From the NCBI GenBank assembly GCA_002413355.1, contig DHWV01000101.1:1-47562 (forward strand): a stretch of 47,562 nt of DNA, given 5' to 3'. Below the pieces are notes generated by a model. The model searched no databases, was not told the origin of the DNA, and worked only from the letters and a program-made list of their open reading frames with translations. Both the position numbers and the translations under genes were made by a program. The stretch comes from Desulfobulbaceae bacterium UBA5173. GTDB lineage: Bacteria; Desulfobacterota; Desulfobulbia; Desulfobulbales; Desulfobulbaceae. Below, one piece after another: positions 25,801 through 32,047 of the stretch (the first letter of the stretch is position 1; each line of letters begins with the position of its first letter).

Positions 25801-26208
25801 CGGAACGGCAATTTCCTCGCCGCCGCCTTCGACGATATTTTTGATTCGGGCCAGCAGATCATCAACCTCAGTTTCCTCGGCCTGATTACGCTGTAGCTCA
25901 TTGATGAGCTGCGCGATGCGATCCTTGCCTTCAATCAGCAAATCTGTGACTGCCGGAGTGAGCGGCTGGCTTCCTTTACGGATCAGGTCAAGCAGGTTCT
26001 CCAATTTGTGGGATAATCCAGCCACCCGGTCGATGCCGACGAACTGGGCCGCACCTTTGATTGTGTGGACGGAACGGAACAGCGCGTCCATCACCTCCTT
26101 GTTTTCCCTGCCTTGCCCCTGCTCTAACTGAAGCAGGCTGTTTTCCAATTCCTCAAGATGCTCCTCCGCTTCAGTGATAAAATCTGGAAGCATGGACATG
26201 TCTATCAT
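22846..26208 (-). CDS. cheA: CheA-type histidine kinase with three Hpt-like modules
   Basis: A 1120-residue chemosensory kinase. Residues 8-105 are an Hpt domain with phosphoacceptor H48 (FRSVHTIKGAAQF). Two further Hpt-like repeats, about 165-290 (SIKSLKSSANYMGY) and 375-480 (GRLASSANYMEY), keep the helix pattern but have Lys and Gly at the His position. A long acidic and Pro/Ala-rich linker runs to about 685. Then come the dimerisation helices (VDAEKIDYLMNQVGELVVS), ATPase N-box HIIRNAVDHGIE near 815, DDGRGID, GRGVGMDVV near 911, and a CheW-like P5 domain from about 960 to 1095. It partners with the CheW, CheY and MCP genes next to it. Confidence 0.95.
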   Translation of the reverse strand: MIDMSMLPDFITEAEEHLEELENSLLQLEQGQGRENKEVMDALFRSVHTIKGAAQFVGIDRVAGLSHKLENLLDLIRKGSQPLTPAVTDLLIEGKDRIAQLINELQRNQAEETEVDDLLARIKNIVEGGGEEIAVPPQEDPLPQAYEEPRKGTLAEESMSEEHDEELYSIFLQQLKENIPFLYAQTVELSLSVDKQDVLYRCSDSIKSLKSSANYMGYEKLAKHYTDWQKEISGAVEQLSVGKMPNLGFMQDYIDEIIRSFPQAMEGYSQEETERIAKNKQQNNEIDGLFPEDPHEEAEPEGNSASELDKALGFIFDEEDGPAMPLSLAAGVVDDEEEEEPEEEEYPPVQIAGAAAAPVSGRELPRLECELFEDEHDQELVAIFLRKLQSELRFLREQEAALPVAVDKREVQALLERCSEAVGRLASSANYMEYHSLAGFCGEWRQALKESGPDAVGTLRRFINELLRVYPQAAEGEAALPLPTPQPPAAPAAASEVVAAVSEAEFDSAGGMIESFLSPPPAVEEKIAAPPKLDIPVSTTAPEPPSAAVEEKAEKQNDDSALFARLSSALDLSIAPRSESSEYQMDNVIERIMDTSEPEETVPVQKPVEKASLAPVAAVPLLEKAAKPAPEPEPPAPPKQAVEPLPEEAEVIAAAEEEPLHDGMEDEDAPKKNEVKKLTAKSSIRVDAEKIDYLMNQVGELVVSRAYFAQLVNEMRGLQLLLQERARLTKAELKPLHEFAFRLSEAGVHLGRVSNELQEGVMKIRMLPIDQLFKRYPRLVRDLTHRTDKDIRLVTKGEETELDKMVIESISDPLIHIIRNAVDHGIETVSERKRLGKPGQATLTLEAYHESDHIVVEITDDGRGIDPKRIKAKALEKGMFDKEELDRMSEMDIIRIIMEPGFSTAEKTTETSGRGVGMDVVRKNVERLNGMIEISSKVGQGTKMRIKIPLTMAIIQALMVRVGKEKFTVPLTSVEETLRIFRHEISQIEGVDVIYIRDTTMPIFRLGKIYSIDRSEEDEDKMFVVVVSTGTQEVGLVVDELLGQEEVVIKPLADYLRSGSGFGGATILGDGGISLILDIPELVKIAGEDQAEKQVRRSQSFKRKRRRGGEEDQPPQAVVH

Positions 26209-26305
26209 ATTTGGTCACCCTGGCGCAGTCTGATCAAGCAGGCTGTCAAGTTGTTGCAGCTATTCCGGCCCGGCCCTTCCGCCGGACGCATCTTTCCTTG
26301 TTTCT

Positions 26306-26911
26306 TCAAACCGTCGGACATGTGCAGGCCGCTCCCCCGCCGCAGCAGCGTCCATCCTTGCCGCAGTCCGATTCGGCCAGCATCCGCTCATGCTCCAGTC
26401 TAATCTCAAAATAGCTGAATGACGTGACAATGTCTTTCAGACTTTCATTTTCTTCCCGCAATTTCTCAAAATCTTCAGCCAGCTCCGAGTCTGGCGGCGC
26501 ATCAGCCCGCTGTGCGGCCCGCTCCAGCAGCTCGCGGCTCTCTTGGCTGTGATTCCAGACAAAGAGCAGCACTTCCTGCATGTTGACAGCCAGATCGTTG
26601 ACCGTCTCGCCCAGCCTCCCGATTTCATCTTTCCGCTGAATCCGGCTGAGATGATCCAAATGGCCGTCGGTCATCTGCCGAGTGGCACCCTGCACTTCCG
26701 CAAGCGGTTTCAGCACCTGAGCGCGGAAAACCAGCAGAGCGGCGGCTTCGGCGCAAAGCAGCAGTGCCAAAACGGCGGCAGCGGCGGCAGGCGGCCCGCC
26801 GCGCAGGGCGAAGACGGCGGCCAGCAGGGTCAGCAGAACGGTCAGCGCAAAAAAAGACAAGGCCTTGCTGTGCAGACTCATGCCTTCCGCTTCCTGAGAT
26901 GAGGTTGACAT
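26306..26911 (-). CDS. HAMP-domain membrane protein with Cys-rich tail
   Basis: A 201-residue protein with two closely spaced hydrophobic helices (ALSFFALTVLLTLLAAVFAL and AAVLALLLCAEAAALLVF), so almost no periplasmic sensor. A HAMP domain follows (VLKPLAEVQGATRQMTDGHL, DEIGRLGETVNDLAVNM), then a coiled coil (LREENESLKDIVTSFSYFEI). The tail SDCGKDGRCCGGGAACTCP has five Cys. It may bind a metal or Fe-S cluster and give redox input to the CheA array from inside the cell. It sits between cheY and cheA. The ATG at 26911 is preferred to TTG 26920. Confidence 0.8.
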   Translation of the reverse strand: MSTSSQEAEGMSLHSKALSFFALTVLLTLLAAVFALRGGPPAAAAAVLALLLCAEAAALLVFRAQVLKPLAEVQGATRQMTDGHLDHLSRIQRKDEIGRLGETVNDLAVNMQEVLLFVWNHSQESRELLERAAQRADAPPDSELAEDFEKLREENESLKDIVTSFSYFEIRLEHERMLAESDCGKDGRCCGGGAACTCPTV

Positions 26912-26995
26912 AGGCGACAAATCCGTGGTGAATATCTTATCTGCGGCAATACCCGCATTGCCGACCTGCTCCCTGACAGCCCCGCCGCCTTGCGC

Positions 26996-27379
26996 TCAAG
27001 CGGCGGGATTCTGTCCTCCGCCCTGCTCCTCCTCCTCAATCATATCGAGGATCTCCTTGGCCTTGTGCTTGCTGGCGAAGCCGCGCGCACCAAGCTTCTC
27101 CACCTCAGCCCGATAGACCTCCTCGTCAAGGTTTGAGAGAAAGATGATGTGAGCACCCTTGTCATAACGCAGAATCTCTTTGGCCGCAGCCAGCCCGTCC
27201 ATATCGCGCATGGTGATGTCCATCGTGACGATGTCCGGCTTCAGCTCCTTGTACAGCTCGATGGCCTCGATGCCGTTTTTGGCCTGCCCCACCACAATGT
27301 GTCCCGGCGGCTGGAGCAGCTTGACGATCATCTTGCGCATCATGGAGGAGTCGTCCACAACCAGAACCCGTTTGCTCAT
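26996..27379 (-). CDS. cheY: CheY-like single-domain response regulator
   Basis: A 127-residue receiver with D9-D10 (LVVDDSSMM), phosphoacceptor D54 (IVTMDITMRDMDG), the switch Ser in IIFLSNL and the conserved Lys in ASKHK. No output domain. It carries a short acidic/Gln tail. It lies six bases after cheW and before the HAMP gene, so it is the likely diffusible output or phosphate sink for the CheA in this cluster. Confidence 0.93.
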   Translation of the reverse strand: MSKRVLVVDDSSMMRKMIVKLLQPPGHIVVGQAKNGIEAIELYKELKPDIVTMDITMRDMDGLAAAKEILRYDKGAHIIFLSNLDEEVYRAEVEKLGARGFASKHKAKEILDMIEEEEQGGGQNPAA

Positions 27380-27384
27380 CTGAA

Positions 27385-27903
27385 TTATTCTCCGCTGATT
27401 GAACTGAGCTGCTGCAGCTCATCCGCCATCAGGATGCGGTTGAAGTCCAGCAGGATGAGGAGGCTGCCGCCGATGTCGCAGACTCCTTTGATGTAGCGGT
27501 TCGCCAGTCCGGCCATGACCACGTCCGGCGGCTGATCGATGCTGCTTTCCATAATTTTCAAAACTTTGGTCACGGAATCGACAATGAAGCCGGTGACGCG
27601 GCCGCCGATGTCAAGGATCAGGATCCACGCATCCTTGGCGGCACTTTCCTTCCGGTACAGGTTCAGGCGCTTGCGCAGCTCAATGACTGGAATGATGTTG
27701 CCGCGCAGGTTGATGACTCCCTCGATGAATTCCGGGGAGTTGGGCACCGAGGTGATCGGGGCTGAACGGATGATCTCCTGCACCATGAGTATGTCCACAC
27801 CGAACTGCTCTTTGCCGATGGTGAAGCCGACCAGCTGCATGAGCTGCTCTTTTTCTTCCCGGTCGGCAAACCTCCGCTGTTCGGATGTAAATGCTTCTGG
27901 CAT
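27385..27903 (-). CDS. cheW: CheW coupling protein
   Basis: A 172-residue adaptor linking receptor to CheA. The family pattern is clear: LVGFTIGKEQFGVDILMVQE, ITSVPNSPEFIEGVINLRGN, IIPVIELRKRL and a second subdomain ending LLILLDFNRIL. A charged N-terminal extension of about 20 residues precedes the domain. It lies about 100 bp downstream of the MCP gene with a strong stem-loop between, so its level may differ from that of the receptor. Confidence 0.95.
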   Translation of the reverse strand: MPEAFTSEQRRFADREEKEQLMQLVGFTIGKEQFGVDILMVQEIIRSAPITSVPNSPEFIEGVINLRGNIIPVIELRKRLNLYRKESAAKDAWILILDIGGRVTGFIVDSVTKVLKIMESSIDQPPDVVMAGLANRYIKGVCDIGGSLLILLDFNRILMADELQQLSSISGE

Positions 27904-27946
27904 GAATGGTCTCCTCGTTGCGCGGTGTCCCGCGTTTGCAGTGAAA

Positions 27947-27995
27947 GCGGCCTGCTCCGCGCCCGATGAATGAAGCGCAGGCGCGGAGCAGCCGC
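27947..27995. repeat. strong stem-loop between mcp and cheW
   Basis: TGCTCCGCGC (27953-27962) pairs perfectly with GCGCGGAGCA (27981-27990), extended by GCGGC with GCCGC outside a one-base bulge. No T-run follows on either strand. It may protect or process the mRNA, or act as a weak rho-linked terminator. Confidence 0.7.
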
Positions 27996-28005
27996 CAGGA
28001 GGCGG

Positions 28006-31000
28006 TTAGAGCTTGAACTGCTCAACCTGCTCCCGCAGCCTTGCGGAAGCGGCGGACAGCTCGTTGGTGATCGACACAACGGTACCGGCTCCCTCCACGG
28101 TCTTTCTCGCGCCTTCAAACGACTGCTGGGCGATTCTGACCGCGTTCTGAGAGCGCTGGCCCTGAGCGGCAACCAGCTCGTTCAGTACTTCGGTGCGGCG
28201 CACAATCTCGCGCATCTCACCGTCAATGGTGGTCGAGCCTACAGTGGCCTCGGCAACCAGCGCGCTGATGATCTGAGACTGCTGCACCATCGCGGCGAGG
28301 GCATCCTCGGCGGCCTTACGCCGGGTGCCCTGCTCGCCGGCCATCGTGGCGATCTGCTGGGCCATCCTGTTCAGCTCCTGAACCAGATGCTGGACACCTT
28401 GGATGTCCTTCTCGACAATCTGAGCAACCGACGCGATTTCCTCAATCGACTTCATGTTGTTACGACCGCTCGCGTCAATCAATGCGAGCGCGCTCTGGAG
28501 CTGTTCAGAATACCGCGCACCCTCCTCAACCTTGGCGGTCGAGTCTTTGATCAGCTGGGTGATCTCCTTGGCAGCTTCAGAGGAACGCTGGGCCAGCTTA
28601 CCAACCTCGTCGGCAACGACCGCGAAGCCCTTACCGTGCGCACCAGCACGGGCGGCCTCGATCGCGGCGTTCAGAGCCAGCAAGTTGGTCTGCTCCGCGA
28701 TTTCGGTGATAACGCTGATGATTTCCGAGATCTGTCCTGACGACTCGGCGATGGCGCGCATACCGGCAACCGTGTTCTCAACCGCGACGCGGCCTTGGTT
28801 GGCGGCTTTCAGCGACTCCTGACCTTGGTTGGTGGCGTTGTTAATCGCTTGACCCATGTTACGCACGGCGGCGGTGATCTCGTTCATCGAGGCCGTCACC
28901 TGCATAACCATTTTACCTTGCTCGTTCGACGTGGCCACAACCATTGCGCCGGTCTGGCCCATGTCGCTCACGCGGTTGGTAACGGTCTCAGCTTCTTTTG
29001 ACTGCTTGATAACCGCGCTGCTTACCGTGTTCATGGACTGGAGCAGCTCGGCGATGGTGCGCTGAGATTTCTGCGCAGATTCCTGCTGGGCTTTCGCGCC
29101 CTCGGCGACTTGGCCTGCGGTCGCGCCCATGGTCTCCAGCAGCTCCCGTGTTTTCTCGGACTGCTTCACCTCGATCTCAGCACGGTCACGGTTAGCGGAA
29201 GCGCGGCCTGCCACGTCCTTGGCGTTGGTCGCAACCGTTTGCGAAACCTGCTCAACCTCTTTAAACGACTTGTTCAGCTCGGTGAGCATCGAGTTGAACT
29301 CCTCGGCCATCTGTCCGATCTCGTCACCCGTCTCAACCGGCACGTTCAGGGTCAGATCCCGCTCCGCAGCAACCTGCCGAACAACTTCGGCGATGGAAAC
29401 AATAGGACGGGAGAAAAGACCTCCGATGAACCACGCCATGATAACGATGCCTGCGATCAGCACCACACCGATGAATACAGCGCGGTTACGGAGCTGATAG
29501 ACCGCCGCAAGTGCTTCATGCTGGTCGATTTTGGCGATCATGAGCCAGTCAAAGTCAGCACCCAAGTCTTTTTTCAGTCCGAGCTTAATGGACGAGCCGA
29601 TGATTTCGTCGCCTTTATAGTCTCTCGTGCCGACTTTCAGCGCACCCTTTTCCTCCTTCAAGCCGTCCTTGGCCAAGTCGGTATCCAGCTTGCCCTCGAA
29701 GAGCTTCAGCCCTTTCTTGGAGTTGGTGCGCGGAATTAAGTCCTCGCCGACGAGAAAGGTCTCACCGGTGTCACCCAGACCAGTACGCTCATCCATGTAT
29801 TTCTGCAAGTCGTCGTTGGTCAGGCGCACGGCAACAATCGACACAATTTCCTCGCCTTCCAAAACCGGGGCGGCGATGAAGGACAGTGGCTTGTTTTCCG
29901 CCGGGGCGTATTCAGCATAGTCGGACATGACAACCTGCCGTTTATCCGCCGCTTTTTTCAGCAGCTTGCCGAGACTGCTGTCCTTGTACTGTCCGGTGAA
30001 AAAGTTGGTCTGAAAGTCTTGGCCCTTTTTAGCCGAGTAGTAGCAGTAACCGTCCGGTGAGACCAGATACACGTCAAAGTAGTTCGAGGTTTTTTGGTAC
30101 TTGGTCATCAAGTCGTCCATCTCGCCCTCGTATTTGGGCACAACAACCTCGGTCAAGTTGCCGGTTGTGATCAGACCCCATTTTACGCCCAGTACGTTGA
30201 GCGGGGTAAATGTGGTGATCTCGAACGCTTTTGTTTCCGGGTGAACTTGATAGAGCACGCCTTCCTTGCCGGCCAGAACCTCGTCAACGTTTTCGCCCGT
30301 TTTCGGCTCGCCGACCTTACCCTCTTTGACGATACGGTTGGAGCGGTAGCTTCCTTTGCCCGGCTGGCCACCGACCATGTAAGACTCGAACGTGCTTTCC
30401 AGACCAGCGCGTTCCTGGACGATGTCGTCAATCTCTTTTGAGGACAGTTGGATGATGATTTCGCCGATGATCTTACCCTCCGCCTTGACCGGGCCGCCGA
30501 TGAACAGGGCCTGCTCATTGTCGGACGGCGCATAAGCGGCATAATCCTCAAGGGATGTTTCTTTCAGGGCCTTGGGGAAAAGACGGCCAACACCAGAATC
30601 CTTCAGCGGGCCTTTGACGATGTTCTGGCCCACGTCCTCTTCTTCAGCGGTAGAGAAAACAATGTCTCCGTCAACCGAAGCCAGCATGATGTCATAATAC
30701 CCATGCTGGGCCACGAAGTTTTCAAACATCGGCCCGTATTTCTCTTTATGGCCGTTCCAGATACTGCCGCCGGTTTTGCGGCCTTCCTCGTTGTAGGCTT
30801 GGACAAAGTCCTGCAACGCGGAGATGGTACCAAGGTTGCCGGTCAAGCCGTTCACGTCGGCGAAACGCTTGCGGAGAAAGCGCTCGATAGCGTCTTTCTT
30901 GTTCCGCTCGAAGCCTTTCAGCTTTTTAATAGCCTCAGCGCGAAGACCTTGGACGATCTCGGAAAGCATCAGGGTATCGTTTTGCCGCTGCTTGACGTAG

Positions 31001-31203
31001 CCCAGCACCTGGTTTTTCTTCAGCTCGCGGACAGATTCCAGCTGGGCGATAGCGCGGTCCTCAAGGGCCGCCGAGGATGCGAAGTAGTCTAAGAACACGT
31101 TGATCAGATACGGCGCAGTACCGACGAAAAGCAGGATCAGAACCAGCTTTCCGCGAAGGCCCCAGCCTTTGGTGGTGAATCGTTGCTGTTGCTGTCTCTT
31201 CAT
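28006..31203 (-). CDS. methyl-accepting chemotaxis protein with duplicated sensor modules
   Basis: A 1065-residue receptor. One membrane helix lies near residue 20 (LVLILLFVGTAPYLINVFL) and the second near 571-595 (AVFIGVVLIAGIVIMAWFIG), enclosing an unusually large 530-residue periplasmic part. That part holds two related modules: GDIVFSTAEEEDVGQNI followed by YAAYAPSDNEQALFIGGPV, and GYCYYSAKKGQDFQTNFF followed by YAEYAPAENKPLSFIAAPV, Cache-like. HAMP follows (RPIVSIAEVVRQVAAERDLT), then the MA domain with the hairpin tip EQTNLLALNAAIEAARAG near residue 840. The ATG at 31203 follows AGGAGG; the GTG at 31212 is inside that site. Confidence 0.95.
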   Translation of the reverse strand: MKRQQQQRFTTKGWGLRGKLVLILLFVGTAPYLINVFLDYFASSAALEDRAIAQLESVRELKKNQVLGYVKQRQNDTLMLSEIVQGLRAEAIKKLKGFERNKKDAIERFLRKRFADVNGLTGNLGTISALQDFVQAYNEEGRKTGGSIWNGHKEKYGPMFENFVAQHGYYDIMLASVDGDIVFSTAEEEDVGQNIVKGPLKDSGVGRLFPKALKETSLEDYAAYAPSDNEQALFIGGPVKAEGKIIGEIIIQLSSKEIDDIVQERAGLESTFESYMVGGQPGKGSYRSNRIVKEGKVGEPKTGENVDEVLAGKEGVLYQVHPETKAFEITTFTPLNVLGVKWGLITTGNLTEVVVPKYEGEMDDLMTKYQKTSNYFDVYLVSPDGYCYYSAKKGQDFQTNFFTGQYKDSSLGKLLKKAADKRQVVMSDYAEYAPAENKPLSFIAAPVLEGEEIVSIVAVRLTNDDLQKYMDERTGLGDTGETFLVGEDLIPRTNSKKGLKLFEGKLDTDLAKDGLKEEKGALKVGTRDYKGDEIIGSSIKLGLKKDLGADFDWLMIAKIDQHEALAAVYQLRNRAVFIGVVLIAGIVIMAWFIGGLFSRPIVSIAEVVRQVAAERDLTLNVPVETGDEIGQMAEEFNSMLTELNKSFKEVEQVSQTVATNAKDVAGRASANRDRAEIEVKQSEKTRELLETMGATAGQVAEGAKAQQESAQKSQRTIAELLQSMNTVSSAVIKQSKEAETVTNRVSDMGQTGAMVVATSNEQGKMVMQVTASMNEITAAVRNMGQAINNATNQGQESLKAANQGRVAVENTVAGMRAIAESSGQISEIISVITEIAEQTNLLALNAAIEAARAGAHGKGFAVVADEVGKLAQRSSEAAKEITQLIKDSTAKVEEGARYSEQLQSALALIDASGRNNMKSIEEIASVAQIVEKDIQGVQHLVQELNRMAQQIATMAGEQGTRRKAAEDALAAMVQQSQIISALVAEATVGSTTIDGEMREIVRRTEVLNELVAAQGQRSQNAVRIAQQSFEGARKTVEGAGTVVSITNELSAASARLREQVEQFKL

Positions 31204-31281
31204 GCCTGTCACTCCTCCTGTCTGTTTGCCGATGCCGTAATTTCGGGCTGGCCGACCGGCCCGCCCTCAGCCCGTTGGTTG

Positions 31282-31300
31282 CGGTTTCCGCAGGAAACCG
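31282..31300. repeat. perfect short inverted repeat upstream of the MCP gene
   Basis: CGGTTTCC and GGAAACCG flank a three-base loop, about 80 bp upstream of the receptor start in the 240 bp gap after mazF. No T-run follows. It could be a regulator site or leader hairpin. The rest of this gap holds no supported gene. Confidence 0.5.
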
Positions 31301-31443
31301 GGTTCAGCCGCGCTCCAAGGATGATGCCCATGTCTTCGTTGCCCTCCTGGTAAAAATTTTGTGCAGCGTTCGTTCTTTTGTTTATATTGACATCTTTCAA
31401 TTTCCGCAAGCCTGACGTGCGGGGAAGGACGTTTTTTGCGTCT

Positions 31444-31785
31444 TCATCCGTTTGACGACTGCTCGCCATACATCGCTGTGATCAGTCTCCGCAGCTCTGC
31501 GGCCTCTTCTTCCGACAGCCTGTCGATTTTCTGCTTCAAGCGGCTTTTGCTGATTGTCCGTATCTGATCCACGGCTATTTCCGCCAATCTGCCTGCGCAG
31601 TGAATTTGCAATCTGGTTCTCCATGCCGGATGCAGTTTGGAAGTCAAAGGACAGACAACGACCGTTTCCAGATTCCTGTTCATGCTGTCTTGACTGACAA
31701 TGACAACTGGCCGAATTTTGCATATTTCGCTGCCAATGGTCGGATTAAGGTCTGCGCAATAAATTTCATACCGCTTCACGCTCAA
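31444..31785 (-). CDS. MazF/PemK-family toxin endoribonuclease
   Basis: A 113-residue mRNA interferase. The family fold is seen in RYEIYCADLNPTIGSEICKI, RPVVIVSQDSMNR, VVVCPLTSKL and LAEIAVDQIRTISKSRL. The first strand, the RPVVIVS segment and the DQIRT segment line the usual RNA-binding groove. It overlaps the MazE-like gene by four bases (ATGA), the normal antitoxin-first arrangement. It lies inside a chemosensory operon, between a CheB-like gene and the MCP, on the same strand. Confidence 0.93.
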   Translation of the reverse strand: MSVKRYEIYCADLNPTIGSEICKIRPVVIVSQDSMNRNLETVVVCPLTSKLHPAWRTRLQIHCAGRLAEIAVDQIRTISKSRLKQKIDRLSEEEAAELRRLITAMYGEQSSNG

Positions 31786-32039
31786 CCGTTCTCCTTCAGC
31801 CCATCTCCTGTCACTGCATCAAAATCGCTCCAGTCTTCCTGTTCGTTGGACATGGCCTTGTAGGTTTCTGCCCAAGACAATTTTTCCTGTTTCCGCAACA
31901 GAAGACCAGAATCTGTTTCTTCAAGAATCAGCGAATCTGTAAAACCGTAACGGTGAAGAACAGTTTTTGGCAGCATGATCCCTTGAGAGCGGCCTATCGG
32001 AACAATTTTTATCCGCCGCGATTTGATCTGGTTATCCAT
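31782..32039 (-). CDS. MazE-like antitoxin (AbrB/SpoVT fold)
   Basis: An 85-residue protein with an N-terminal swapped-hairpin AbrB DNA-binding domain (IKIVPIGRSQGIMLPKTVLH, ILEETDSGLLLRK). Its acidic C-terminal tail (SNEQEDWSDFDAVTGDGL) would bind and block the MazF toxin. It starts eight bases after the stop of the CheB-like gene, so toxin-antitoxin and chemosensory genes may share transcripts. Autoregulation through the AbrB domain would then also act within the chemosensory operon. Confidence 0.93.
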   Translation of the reverse strand: MDNQIKSRRIKIVPIGRSQGIMLPKTVLHRYGFTDSLILEETDSGLLLRKQEKLSWAETYKAMSNEQEDWSDFDAVTGDGLKENG

Positions 32040-32047
32040 GTTCGTCC

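Noticed and set aside
31209..31469. An 86-residue minus-strand frame between mazF and the MCP gene
   Set aside because: It starts inside mazF without a ribosome-binding site and ends on top of the MCP ribosome-binding site; composition is not protein-like. Treated as leader DNA.
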